A stretch of DNA of 64,000 nucleotides from Vibrio nereis NBRC 15637 (GTDB lineage Bacteria > Pseudomonadota > Gammaproteobacteria > Enterobacterales > Vibrionaceae): NCBI RefSeq assembly GCF_001591105.1, contig NZ_BCUD01000008.1:1-64000 (forward strand). The letters are read 5' to 3'. The position numbers and the translations under genes were made by a program. Of this stretch, positions 46,245 to 57,200 are shown piece after piece; within the stretch, counting starts at the first letter, position 1; each line of letters begins with the position of its first letter. The notes beneath the pieces were generated by a model, which saw only the letters and a program-made list of their open reading frames with translations, did not search any database and was not told the origin of the DNA.

Positions 46245-47318
46245 CTACAACACGCCTTTGCTACTTGGTAGCTCGTTTCCTTCCACTTTGATCGCCTGAC
46301 GAAGCGTGCGACCAAATGACTTAAACAAACTTTCGATAATGTGGTGGTCGTTATTACCTGAAGACGACAGGTGCAGTGTGCAAGCTAGAGTGTCGGTCAA
46401 CGAACGGAAGAAGTGTACGACCATCTCGGTGGATAAGTCCCCTACCTGTTCACGACCGAACTCGGCATCAAACTTAAGGTATGGTCGACCCGATAAATCA
46501 AGCGCACACTGCGCTAAACACTCATCCATTGGCAGGCTAAAGCCAAAACGGCCAATACCACGTTTATCGCCAAGCGCTTCTTTCAGAGCCTGTCCCAAAG
46601 CCAATGCCGTATCTTCAACGGTGTGGTGATCATCAATGTGTAGATCGCCTTCAACGTTACACACCATCTGGAAACCACCATGCGTTGCGATTTGATCCAG
46701 CATGTGATCGAAGAACCCAAGCCCCGTTGATATTTGATTGCCGCCTTGCTCATCAAGGTTGACCTTCACTCTGATATCCGTCTCTTTTGTGGTACGAACA
46801 ACTTCAGCAACGCGCGCCTTCACCGTAAGGTCTTTCAGGATTTGCTTCCAACCCATCGTTTCGGGGTTATATTGAATGCCGCGAAGCGCCATGTTTTCTG
46901 CAAGCTGTAAATCCGTTGGACGATCACCGATCACAACCGAGTTTTTGAAGTCGACCTTGCCGCCCTGAAGATACCCTTTAACCATACCTAGTTTCGGTTT
47001 GCGGCATGAGCAATTGTCTTCTTCAAAGTGAGGACAGATCAGGACATCATCAAACTTCACACCTTGTGACTCAAAGATTTCCATCATCATGTTGTGCGGC
47101 GCATCGAAATCCTGTTGAGGATAGCTGTCTGTGCCTAAACCATCCTGGTTGGTGACCATTACTAAGCTGTAGCCAGCATCTTGTAGTGCCAGCAAACTCG
47201 GAATAACAAACGGCTCTAGTTGAAGCTTATCTAAACGATCTACCTGAAAATCAGTTGGTGGCTCAACGATCAACGTGCCGTCACGATCAATGAAAAGGAT
47301 TTTTTGTTGTGTGCTCAC
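46245..47318 (-). CDS. hisB: Bifunctional histidinol-phosphatase / imidazoleglycerol-phosphate dehydratase
   Basis: A 357-aa fusion as in enterics. The N-terminal HAD phosphatase has the nucleophile motif [19 protein letters not shown] and a zinc site in [15 protein letters not shown]. The C-terminal dehydratase (from about residue 168) has [15 protein letters not shown] and [14 protein letters not shown] plus the second copy [18 protein letters not shown], the manganese-binding histidines. About 70 nt separate it from hisC. Confidence 0.97.
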   Translation of the reverse strand: MSTQQKILFIDRDGTLIVEPPTDFQVDRLDKLQLEPFVIPSLLALQDAGYSLVMVTNQDGLGTDSYPQQDFDAPHNMMMEIFESQGVKFDDVLICPHFEEDNCSCRKPKLGMVKGYLQGGKVDFKNSVVIGDRPTDLQLAENMALRGIQYNPETMGWKQILKDLTVKARVAEVVRTTKETDIRVKVNLDEQGGNQISTGLGFFDHMLDQIATHGGFQMVCNVEGDLHIDDHHTVEDTALALGQALKEALGDKRGIGRFGFSLPMDECLAQCALDLSGRPYLKFDAEFGREQVGDLSTEMVVHFFRSLTDTLACTLHLSSSGNNDHHIIESLFKSFGRTLRQAIKVEGNELPSSKGVL

Positions 47319-47388
47319 TCGAACTTCCTTATTTCTATTTTTACTGAGCCCTTGCTGTAGCCAGAGCTCATCATTCTCTACGCTTTAC

Positions 47389-49736
<2,348 letters not shown>

Positions 49737-49742
49737 CGCGCT

Positions 49743-50639
49743 TTACTCCATCATTTTTTCAATAGGTAGAACCAGAATCGAACTCGCACCCAGCTCTTTT
49801 AAACCTTCCATCGTTTCCCAGAAGAGGTTTTCTGTACTCACTAGGTGAACCGCCACTTTTTGCTTGTCGGCTGAAAGAGGTAAAACCGTTGGATCTTCAG
49901 CACCAGGAAGTAAGTCTTTAACTTGCTCAAGCTTCTCGACTGGCGCGTGCAGCATGATATATTTCGATTCTTTCGCTTGTTGAACGCCTTGCATACGGGT
50001 AAGGAGTTTCTCTATCAACGCTTGCTTGTCTGCATCAAAGTCACCAGCACGTTGAATCAGAGTCGCCTTTGATTGGAAGATCACTTCTGCTTCTTTCAAA
50101 CCGTTGGCTTCCAATGTCGCACCTGTAGAAACCAAGTCAGCAATGGCATCCGCCAAACCTGCACGCGGCGCAACTTCTACAGAGCCTGTCAGCATACAGG
50201 TTGAGAACGGAACCCCTTGCTCATCCATGTACGCTTTAAGAAGGTGCGGGTATGTGGTGGCAATACGTTTGCCTGCCAGGTCTTGCGGGCCGTTGTACTC
50301 TTCATCTTTATCAAGGGCGATAGACAGTCGGCAACCACCAAAATCCATGCGGCGAAGCGTAATGAATTCAGACGGCTCTCCCAGCGCTTTGCGGTCAAGG
50401 CGAACTTCTTCCAGTTCGTTTTCCCCGATAAAGCCCAAATCAACCACACCATCCATGATAAGCCCTGGGATGTCGTCGTCTCGAACAAGCAGTAAATCAA
50501 TTGGCATATTTTCTGAGTGAACAACCAATCGCTCACCCATTACATTGAACTTTACGCCACATTTTTTGAGTAGTGCTTGGCTCTCTTTGCTTAGGCGACC
50601 TTTCTTTTGAATTGCGATTCTTAGGCGTTGTGTTTGCAT
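49743..50639 (-). CDS. hisG: ATP phosphoribosyltransferase
   Basis: A 298-aa long-form HisG, first enzyme of the pathway and target of histidine feedback inhibition through its C-terminal ACT-like domain (about residues 225-298). The motif for PRPP binding is [39 protein letters not shown] opens the protein. It is the first structural gene after the attenuator. Confidence 0.97.
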   Translation of the reverse strand: MQTQRLRIAIQKKGRLSKESQALLKKCGVKFNVMGERLVVHSENMPIDLLLVRDDDIPGLIMDGVVDLGFIGENELEEVRLDRKALGEPSEFITLRRMDFGGCRLSIALDKDEEYNGPQDLAGKRIATTYPHLLKAYMDEQGVPFSTCMLTGSVEVAPRAGLADAIADLVSTGATLEANGLKEAEVIFQSKATLIQRAGDFDADKQALIEKLLTRMQGVQQAKESKYIMLHAPVEKLEQVKDLLPGAEDPTVLPLSADKQKVAVHLVSTENLFWETMEGLKELGASSILVLPIEKMME

Positions 50640-50693
50640 TGCGTTATCCCTGCATAAGTATTTGATTATTTGTATATTTAAAAGCGTTAAAAA

Positions 50694-50732
50694 CTAAAAA
50701 ACCCTCGGGAGATTTTGGTCTCCCGAGGGTTT
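50694..50732 (-). terminator. Attenuator terminator of the his operon
   Basis: Minus strand AACCCTCGGGAGA / TCTCCCGAGGGTT with a six-base loop and TTTTTT after it, about 60 nt upstream of hisG. It is the terminator arm of the his leader switch; alternative pairing partners lie upstream (see 50757-50799). Confidence 0.95.
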
Positions 50733-50756
50733 GAAATCTGAATTTAGCGATTTTAA

Positions 50757-50799
50757 CCTCCGGGAGTTTCCTGCCTCCCGGGTATGCGCACATCTCCCG
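50757..50799 (-). promoter_or_regulatory. Alternative-pairing segments of the his attenuator
   Basis: Read along the RNA: segment 1 CGGGAG (50799-50794), segment 2 CCCGGGAGG (50782-50774), segment 3 CTCCCGGAGG (50766-50757), then segments 4 and 5 of the terminator. Segment 3 can pair with 1 or 2, or with 4. A ribosome held at the His codons would cover 1 and free 3 to pair with 4, which prevents the terminator. Confidence 0.85.
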
Positions 50800-50804
50800 A
50801 AAGA

Positions 50805-50837
50805 CTAGACTGGGTGATGGTGATGGTGAATGTTCAT
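50805..50837 (-). CDS. hisL: His operon leader peptide HisL
   Basis: A 10-codon leader ORF, MNIHHHHHPV and stop TAG. Five consecutive His codons alternate CAC and CAT. E. coli and Salmonella HisL have seven. When charged tRNA-His is scarce the ribosome stalls here and the downstream RNA adopts the antiterminator. The ribosome site is weak. The stop codon is 6 nt before pairing segment 1. Confidence 0.93.
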   Translation of the reverse strand: MNIHHHHHPV

Positions 50838-51177
50838 TACAAAATTGCGCATAACTAATTAATCTCTAGATGTATCTATCTGTTAACAACAACACTAACC
50901 AAGGTTTATTTTCATTTCAACCATTAATTTATTAAAAACATAAAAAAACACATAACACACTGAATAGTAAAAAGTATAAATTTGCATTATTCCCTACGAT
51001 ACAACGAAATATGTCACATGAAGCGTTCGCAAGATCCTTAATGAAGAGCCTGACTTTGGGCCATTTGTTTCACTTACGAAGTTTTCACATTCTCAAACAT
51101 GAAACACCAACGACATCAGTTCTGCGCGGATTAGTAGCTACGCTTTATGTAGGGAAAGAAACGAAAACTCCGATAAA
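50838..51177. other. Divergent intergenic region, hisL / sigma-54 activator gene
   Basis: About 340 bp, AT-rich, which must contain the his promoter (minus) and the activator promoter (plus). No consensus pair is convincing. A 61-codon plus-strand reading frame at 51011-51196 has no ribosome site and I do not call it. Confidence 0.45.
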
Positions 51178-52128
51178 ATGTCTACGAATAGATTGAATAC
51201 AGATTTCTCTTTGCATGTGGAGAAATTGTGTTTATGCCCTTTGATCGGCGAAAGCATGTGTTTGAAAGACTTACGTTGCAAACTCAAAAAGTACGCCCAG
51301 TGTGATGCAGAGGTGCTTATACAAGGCGAGACTGGAGTTGGTAAGGGGCTTTGCGCTCGAATTATTCATCAGCAATCTTCACGTAAGAATGCTCCATTTA
51401 TTGAAGTCAATTGCGGAGCTATACCAAGCGGGTTAATTGCATCAGAGCTTTTTGGTCATGAGAAAGGTGCGTTTACAGGTGCGATCTCCGACAGAGTTGG
51501 GTTTATTCAAAGAGCAAACCGAGGCACCTTGTTCCTTGATGAAATTGGTGATATGCCTGCAGATCTTCAAGTTCACCTACTCCACTTTTTAGAAAGTAAA
51601 CAGATACAACGAGTTGGTGCAGACAAAACAATCGACGTCGATTGCCGGATCATCGCCGCCAGCCATGTCGATTTAAAAGCAGATGTTGTCCAAGGAAACT
51701 TTCGAGAAGACTTGTTTTATCGACTCAACATTCTCCCCCTTAAAATCCCCCCATTGAGGGATAGAGGCAACGACATACTTATACTATCCGACTACTTTTT
51801 ACAGGAACTGTCCAACGGGAAAGTGATCATCTCGAAAGATGCGCAGGAGACTCTCCTCACCCACTCTTGGCCGGGTAATGTTCGCGAGCTACATAATGTC
51901 ATTCAGCGCGCCGTGGTAATGTGCGAAAAAGCCACAATAACACCAGCAGACTTAGGCATTGATACATTGGAACGCCACTCCAACCCTCGCACAGATCAAG
52001 TGGATTTAGACTATTTACTTCAAGCCATTGAAGACAATAAGCACAACATGAGCGCAGCGGCTAGACAGCTTGGGATTTCGAGAACAACCTTGTATCGACT
52101 GATTAAGAAATACAACTTGGATATATAG
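51178..52128 (+). CDS. Orphan sigma-54-dependent activator (AAA+ / Fis HTH, no sensor domain)
   Basis: A 316-aa enhancer-binding protein made of an AAA+ domain starting almost at the N-terminus (PLIGESMCLKDLR) and a C-terminal Fis-type helix-turn-helix (NMSAAARQLGISRTTLYRLI). Walker A is GETGVGKG, the sigma-54 loop GAFTGA is intact, Walker B is TLFLDEIGDM and the arginine finger region is FREDLFYRLNILP. There is no receiver, GAF or PAS domain, so it would be active by default or held by a partner, as PspF is by PspA. It is not PspF, which is encoded at 33434. No ribosome site stands out. Targets are unknown. Confidence 0.85.
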   Translation: MSTNRLNTDFSLHVEKLCLCPLIGESMCLKDLRCKLKKYAQCDAEVLIQGETGVGKGLCARIIHQQSSRKNAPFIEVNCGAIPSGLIASELFGHEKGAFTGAISDRVGFIQRANRGTLFLDEIGDMPADLQVHLLHFLESKQIQRVGADKTIDVDCRIIAASHVDLKADVVQGNFREDLFYRLNILPLKIPPLRDRGNDILILSDYFLQELSNGKVIISKDAQETLLTHSWPGNVRELHNVIQRAVVMCEKATITPADLGIDTLERHSNPRTDQVDLDYLLQAIEDNKHNMSAAARQLGISRTTLYRLIKKYNLDI

Positions 52129-52289
52129 AATCATTATCTGCGTTTAACTTGACAGTTAAATTTCAAAAAAACTCAACACTATTGAATTCTCTGTATCACT
52201 TCTTTTGTCGAAGAGATGGGATAAATCAATAGGGGAACAACAGATAAAAGTGATGTGTATAGCGGTACATATTTTTACGTCACGTATAC

Positions 52290-52320
52290 AAAAAGCTCCG
52301 CTAGTTAGCGGAGCTTTTTA
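52290..52320. terminator. Bidirectional terminator, activator / lysine transporter
   Basis: AAAAAGCTCCGCTA / TAGCGGAGCTTTTT, near-perfect palindrome between convergent genes. Confidence 0.92.
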
Positions 52321-52337
52321 TCTATATATCAGTGCGG

Positions 52338-53939
52338 CTAGGCGTTCTGACAAGAGGCTATTTTGGATTTTGACAACCAAGATAGCACAAGGCATACGAT
52401 TATAAATGTCACGGTTGCAGCGCCAAACGAAAGTGCAATAGATGACGTCATACCCAACGCGATAAAGCCAACACAAGAGACTAGTGCGACAGCAAGCGCA
52501 TACGGTAGCTGTGTTGCGACATGGTCGATATGGTTACAACGCGCACCTGTTGATGACAGAATGGTCGTATCAGAAATTGGAGAACAGTGGTCACCAAATA
52601 CTGAGCCAGCAAGAACGGCACTTAACATAGGTAACATCAAAGCGATGTCTGTTGCAGCTGCCATATCGCCAGCGATTGGTAACATGATACCGAAAGTACC
52701 CCAAGACGTACCTGTCGAGAAAGCCATTAAGCCCGACAGTAGGAACAGAATAACCGGTAGCCAATGTGGATTGATGTTACCTTGAGCCATAGTAGACAGA
52801 TAAGCGCCTGTCTCCATGTCACCAATAACCGAACCAATAGACCAAGCAAACACTAGAATCAGGATTGCTCCAAACATAGACTTCGCACCAATCCAAAGAG
52901 TTCGTACGATTTCTGCAAATGGAAGGCCCTGTTTGAATACCGTCAGTAGTGCAACCGCTAGACCGACCAGACCACCATAAATCAATGACGCGCCTACGTC
53001 AGTGTTCTCAAACGCACCAAGCAGAGCAAACTCTTTGCCATCCGCAGCTAAGGCTTGTGAACCCGTCCATAACATGGAAGCAACGGTCGCAATAATCAAA
53101 GTAACGATCGGCAAAACCAAATCCATTACTTTGCCTTTGTCACTTTCACGAATATCTAGCTCTTCATTCAGCTCATGTGCTTCTTGTGAGTCATTCTCTT
53201 TGTCTTTATCAAAACCACGCCCCTGAGAAGCCGCGATCTCGTGGTCGCGCATTTTACCAATGTCTAGACCAAACCATGCAACAGCAAACACCATAAGCAG
53301 TGCAAATACCGCATAGTAGTTCATTGGAATTAAGCGAACGTAAGCACCCAGTGCCGAATATTCGGTAATTCCGTGTGAAACTAAAATGCCACCGATTATG
53401 GTAATAATGTAAGCACCCCAGCTAGACGCTGGCATCAATACACACATAGGTGCCGCTGTGGAGTCCAATACGTAAGCTAACTTTGCGCGAGATACGTAAA
53501 AACGGTCTGTTACTGGGCGAGAGATCGCGCCCACAGCCAAGCTGTTAAAGTAATCATCGACAAAAATGAATACGCCTAAAAAGGCTGCAAGAAGTTTAGA
53601 GCCGCGTTTACTTTTAACTCGAGACTGTGCCCATTCAGCAAATGCACGTGTACCACCTGACAATGTCAGTAAGGCCGTCATCATGCCAAGTAGTAATAGA
53701 AAGCCAACAATACTCATATTCCAAGTATTTAGGCCGCCATCTTCGACAAACACATTAGATACTGTTGAGCCAACGTAGCTCAAAGCATTGCTTACTGAGT
53801 AGTCATTTAATAGGACAGAGCCTAAGACAATACCGACACCAAGAGAAACAAGGACATGGCGAGTAATGATCGCCAAACTTAATGCCACCAGCGGAGGCAA
53901 AAGAGATAAGGGAGATGATGCAAAATCAATTAAATTCAT
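52338..53939 (-). CDS. NhaC-family transporter, probable lysine transporter (LysW type)
   Basis: A 533-aa inner-membrane protein with about 11-12 helices and a charged cytoplasmic loop (about residues 235-265). Family motifs are FVDDYFNSLAVG, DSTAAPMCVLMPASSWGA, STGTSWGTFGIMLPIA and AGSVFGDHCSPISDTTILSS, the NhaC antiporter signature. It is usually annotated as a Na+/H+ antiporter, but the lysine riboswitch in its leader (54060-54232) argues for lysine import, as proposed for LysW. ATG 53939 gives MNLIDFASSP; a TTG three codons earlier is possible. A weak AACCA/TGGTT hairpin lies just before the start. Confidence 0.88.
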   Translation of the reverse strand: MNLIDFASSPLSLLPPLVALSLAIITRHVLVSLGVGIVLGSVLLNDYSVSNALSYVGSTVSNVFVEDGGLNTWNMSIVGFLLLLGMMTALLTLSGGTRAFAEWAQSRVKSKRGSKLLAAFLGVFIFVDDYFNSLAVGAISRPVTDRFYVSRAKLAYVLDSTAAPMCVLMPASSWGAYIITIIGGILVSHGITEYSALGAYVRLIPMNYYAVFALLMVFAVAWFGLDIGKMRDHEIAASQGRGFDKDKENDSQEAHELNEELDIRESDKGKVMDLVLPIVTLIIATVASMLWTGSQALAADGKEFALLGAFENTDVGASLIYGGLVGLAVALLTVFKQGLPFAEIVRTLWIGAKSMFGAILILVFAWSIGSVIGDMETGAYLSTMAQGNINPHWLPVILFLLSGLMAFSTGTSWGTFGIMLPIAGDMAAATDIALMLPMLSAVLAGSVFGDHCSPISDTTILSSTGARCNHIDHVATQLPYALAVALVSCVGFIALGMTSSIALSFGAATVTFIIVCLVLSWLSKSKIASCQNA

Positions 53940-54059
53940 GATCTTCAAAAACCAGTAATAAATGGTTAGAGATCTACTGCAGACTCATTGCTGGAAGTTA
54001 AATTCCACACAATTGTGTTGAACTTAGCGAAAGGGAAGCGAACACTTCACCCAACCCTA

Positions 54060-54232
54060 CAGTAGCGCTCCATAGTTTTACAAATTATAGACTATGGCAG
54101 TGTTAGCCCTATTCGAGTCTAACCCCAGCGAATACTTTTGATGAAGATACTCACTTCGGCGGCGTAACCTTTCTGACTTGCTCATTGGCATCACCCCAAC
54201 AAGTCGTACTGATTTATTCCGCACCTCTACCG
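54060..54232 (-). ncRNA. Lysine riboswitch (L-box)
   Basis: The minus-strand leader shows the L-box core in order: P1 5' strand CGGTAG (54232-54227), AGAGGTGCG, CAGTACG, GGTGATG, the GAAAGG segment, GCCGCCGAAG, then GCTGGGGTTAGACTCG, ACTGCCATAG and the closing GGAGCGCTACTG (P1 3' strand CTACTG, 54065-54060). Length of 173 nt is normal. About 120 nt of expression platform separate it from the transporter start; no strong terminator is present, so control of translation initiation is likely. Confidence 0.93.
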
Positions 54233-54774
54233 CGATTGTTGAAACTTTAAACCAAATGAAAGAAAAACTAACAATGATTTAACCAACGCCTCGCATTAGG
54301 TGACGCTCATTGTACTTATCCCATGCGCCATTTCAACATATACATCTAAATTATTGTTAAAAATATTGGTACAAAAGTGCCACTAAAGTTTCTTAAAATA
54401 TGCATACTCACACACAATATGTACGTCATACTCTAAAGGCTTCCATCAATAAATAGCACGATAATAATTCACTTCGATTTATTACTGATAATTTATTTGC
54501 CGAGCCAGTTGCGTATTAAGCAATTTATAGTGCTCTGCTAAAACTGCCATCCTACATATGAAACACATGGATTAAATTTATAAAAACCATATTTCGCCTA
54601 TTGATTTCAAATATCCTCGACACTATATAAATAATGAACATATCTCTATTTTTTGAACTATAAATATTAGTATTTTTCATAAATGTACTAAATTTATCTC
54701 TAATGGATTGTAAATTAGAAAATTCAGGATTATTATCTTTCAATTAGCTAATCCTTAATTAGTGAGATCAAAAT
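54233..54774. other. AT-rich region between the L-box and hns
   Basis: About 540 bp with no convincing gene. The part from 54540 to 54770 is very AT-rich, with many A/T steps and short tracts of the kind H-NS prefers, directly upstream of hns. It would also contain the promoter of the riboswitch transcript. A 63-codon minus-strand frame at 54552-54743 has no ribosome site and low-complexity AT composition, and is rejected. Confidence 0.5.
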
Positions 54775-55185
54775 ATGTCGGAACTAACTAAAACATTATT
54801 AAATATTCGTAGTCTGCGTGCGTTTGCCCGTGAACTAACGCTAGAACAACTGGAAGAAGCTCTAGATAAATTAACGATTGTGGTTGCTGAGCGTAAAGAA
54901 GAAGCTGAAGCAGAAAAAGCCGCACAAGCGGAGCAAGAAGCGAAACTAGCAGCGATTGCAGAACAAATCGAAAAAGATGGTATTGACGTAAGTGCCCTAA
55001 TTTCTGCTCTTTCTGGTGAGAAGACAAAGACGAAATCAAAATCTAAGCGCGCACCTCGCCCTGCAAAATACAAATACGTAGATGCAAACGGTGACGAGAA
55101 AACTTGGACAGGTCAAGGTCGTACACCTTCAGCAATTCAAGAGCAGTTAGATGCTGGTAAGTCTCTGGATGAATTCCTAATCTAA
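54775..55185 (+). CDS. hns: H-NS family nucleoid protein (VicH)
   Basis: A 136-aa nucleoid-structuring protein and silencer of AT-rich DNA. The N-terminal coiled-coil oligomerisation domain (to about residue 65, LEEALDKLTIVVAERKEEAEAEK) is followed by a basic linker (KTKTKSKSKRAPRP) and the DNA-binding domain with KYKYVDANGDEKTWTGQGRTPSAIQ, including the minor-groove QGR hook. The sequence is VicH-type. ATG follows GTGAGATCAAAAT with a weak ribosome site. It is single and followed by a strong terminator. Confidence 0.96.
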   Translation: MSELTKTLLNIRSLRAFARELTLEQLEEALDKLTIVVAERKEEAEAEKAAQAEQEAKLAAIAEQIEKDGIDVSALISALSGEKTKTKSKSKRAPRPAKYKYVDANGDEKTWTGQGRTPSAIQEQLDAGKSLDEFLI

Positions 55186-55197
55186 AAAGCTCTAAAT

Positions 55198-55226
55198 AAA
55201 AAAGCGCCTTTAACGGCGCTTTTTTA
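55198..55226 (+). terminator. Terminator after hns
   Basis: AAAAAAGCGCC / GGCGCTTTTTT with loop TTTAAC. Confidence 0.92.
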
Positions 55227-55247
55227 TTGTCGAGTGTTAAATACAAT

Positions 55248-55274
55248 AAAGCCCTGAATAGTCAGGGCTTTTAA
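55248..55274 (-). terminator. Terminator after gsk
   Basis: AAAGCCCTGA / TCAGGGCTTT; the minus strand ends TTTATT. Confidence 0.8.
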
Positions 55275-55291
55275 TTAGAATTAATCTCGGG

Positions 55292-56596
55292 TTAACGTTC
55301 CCAGTAAGCTTCTTCTAAGCTGTCTTCACGCTCTGGTAAGCCACGTGACAGACGAGGAGAATGTTGCACTAACACCTCATAGCTTGCGCGGTTTGAATAC
55401 TTACACACCTGTGAGAAAGAAGAATATGTCAAAAACGCATGGGCGTGTTTACTGGAATTAGGCACGTTTTCTTTATGATATTTGTTTGCCGCCATATCAT
55501 GCAGCAATGCTGATAACGCCGCATCACCTGCACCATTGGTATTCTTAATTTTTTCAGGGCCGCCCATGTACGGAGAAATATGCGAATACACTTTGATCGG
55601 GCTATCACATCCTTTTTTGGATGTTGGACGACTAAATTCGTAACGGTTAAATTCCGCAATACTACCTGGCAATAGTGGTAAAGACGTTTCGCGTTTTGCT
55701 GAATCTTCGGTATAGCCAGCCATAAATAAGCCTACTGGACCTGCAGTACACAATACTAAATCAACCCAATCGAGTGCTTTATCTGACGCAGCTAAAGGAT
55801 CAGACTCACCTGTGAGTGCTTCCGCCTCATCTTCATTCATCGCCACCACTGTTACGTGATCACGTAAAAATTCTTGCCAGTACTCTGGGTCATCCTGAAT
55901 GACAAATTTCGTTCCCAACGTCAATACAACGGGCACATCATACTTTTTCGCGTATTCAATAGCTTTCATTGTGGCTTCTGGCATTGGGTCACCTTCTTTA
56001 CAGCGCACCAAATAAGCCGTTAATACAAGAGCCGACGCGTTTTCGAAAATATTCTCTGGAATACTTTCTGGTAAAAGCTGGTTCATTTGGCCTTCACTAA
56101 TTGCGAATGTACGTTCACCATCTTCCGTAATAAGTGCGAAACAACGACCGATCGCCCCTTTTACCCCTTGCAGGTAGTTCAAGTCCATACGACTTGATGT
56201 GTTACACAAATAACGATAACCATAGCTTCCGATTTTAATATCTTGGCTCATTACACCTAAAAGCGTAGAACGATCATCCGCAAGTACAGAGTAATTGTGC
56301 ATGGTATTACCGATCGTACCACCAGCATATTCATTAGTAATAAGATCGAATTGTTTTAGTTCGTTATAAAGTGCTTCTGCCGTTTCATCATCGATGACCA
56401 GAGAATGCCCCTTACTCAATTTGTATTTTTCAATTAACTCTGAGCCAACTTTCGCTTCAATATCGACTAACGTTTGGTCGATACCGATAATGTGTGTACG
56501 TGACATTTGTTTGCTTTCTTGTGATTGGCTAACTAGCGGATCACGTGCATGCACTGGAAAGTAGTGTTTTGATTTACGTTGGCCAGGAAATTTCAT
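55292..56596 (-). CDS. gsk: Inosine/guanosine kinase
   Basis: A 434-aa PfkB-type kinase phosphorylating guanosine and inosine for purine salvage. The N-terminus MKFPGQRKSKHYFPVHARDP and NEYAGGTIGNTMHNYSVLADD are nearly identical to the enteric enzyme, and the PfkB signature with the catalytic Asp is NTNGAGDAALSAL. PSLSRGLPEREDSLEEAYWER-type C-terminus (RGLPEREDSLEEAYW) is kept. The promoter carries a PurR box between -10 and -35. Confidence 0.97.
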   Translation of the reverse strand: MKFPGQRKSKHYFPVHARDPLVSQSQESKQMSRTHIIGIDQTLVDIEAKVGSELIEKYKLSKGHSLVIDDETAEALYNELKQFDLITNEYAGGTIGNTMHNYSVLADDRSTLLGVMSQDIKIGSYGYRYLCNTSSRMDLNYLQGVKGAIGRCFALITEDGERTFAISEGQMNQLLPESIPENIFENASALVLTAYLVRCKEGDPMPEATMKAIEYAKKYDVPVVLTLGTKFVIQDDPEYWQEFLRDHVTVVAMNEDEAEALTGESDPLAASDKALDWVDLVLCTAGPVGLFMAGYTEDSAKRETSLPLLPGSIAEFNRYEFSRPTSKKGCDSPIKVYSHISPYMGGPEKIKNTNGAGDAALSALLHDMAANKYHKENVPNSSKHAHAFLTYSSFSQVCKYSNRASYEVLVQHSPRLSRGLPEREDSLEEAYWER

Positions 56597-56669
56597 ATCA
56601 ATGATTCTGAGTAAGGGATGAAAGGATGCCGGATTCTACATCGCACTTGACAGTGCGGCAATATCCCGA

Positions 56670-56698
56670 ATTATAGCAAACGTTTGCCAGCAACAAGA
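56670..56698 (-). promoter_or_regulatory. gsk promoter with embedded PurR box
   Basis: The minus strand has GCAAACGTTTGC (56676-56687), a perfect PurR core palindrome, directly followed by TATAAT (-10, 56670-56675). The box fills the spacer between -10 and a weak -35 (TCTTGT), so bound PurR would block polymerase. Transcript leader is about 65 nt. Confidence 0.8.
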
Positions 56699-56736
56699 AA
56701 ATGACTGGCTGCTGACATACGTAGAAATAAGAAGGG

Positions 56737-57006
56737 TTACTCGCCTTCCATAAAGCTCAAATCTGGTAGTCGGTCTAGATTCTCAGAGTAGCGTTTTAAG
56801 TTAAACTCACCTTCGTTTTTCATCACATCAAAAATCTCAATCGCCACGGCACATGCCATCATCGCAATCGCATCTTCACGGCTTGTTCCTGTCATCATAA
56901 GACGCATTAATGTCTCTTTTACTTTGAGAGGATTGCCATCTTCAAGTTGGTTTTCGACCACTTCAATTAGTTGCGCTTCTTCAAAGATCTGGTTCTCTTC
57001 GCTCAT
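56737..57006 (-). CDS. Conserved-type small acidic protein of unknown function (89 aa)
   Basis: An 89-aa acidic, helical soluble protein (MSEENQIFEEAQL ... RLPDLSFMEGE) with a central hydrophobic helix AIAMMACAVAIEIF. No known domain is recognised. The TSREDAIAMMACAVA segment looks like an amphipathic helix for dimerisation. It is divergent from mnmA and upstream of gsk on the same strand; the gsk promoter lies between them. ATG 57006 has no strong ribosome site (GGAAATAACAA). Confidence 0.7.
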   Translation of the reverse strand: MSEENQIFEEAQLIEVVENQLEDGNPLKVKETLMRLMMTGTSREDAIAMMACAVAIEIFDVMKNEGEFNLKRYSENLDRLPDLSFMEGE

Positions 57007-57200
57007 TTGTTATTTCCGCGTTGGCTTGAATTTCGTCAACTATGCCACATATAAATCATTGATAGTGATAAAAGCGAAAATAGATAGAGCAAACGGGCAA
57101 AAGTTCACCATTTTCGAAGTGTGAGTCCGATCTCGGATCTGTCCCCTCGCTAGGCTTTCTGATAAAATCTGCGTCCAGTTAATTTAAGTGGTGTTTAGTA

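Noticed and set aside
51011..51196. 61-codon plus-strand frame before the sigma-54 activator
   Set aside because: No ribosome site, no recognisable motif, and it overlaps the activator start in another frame.
52205..52405. 66-codon plus-strand frame between activator and transporter
   Set aside because: It runs through the bidirectional terminator and into the antisense of the transporter gene.
54360..54390. Sigma-54 promoter on the minus strand near 54375
   Set aside because: A TGGCAC is present but the -12 position is CC rather than GC, and it faces no gene that needs it.
54552..54743. 63-codon minus-strand frame in the region before hns
   Set aside because: Composition is simply AT-rich noncoding DNA; no ribosome site or domain.
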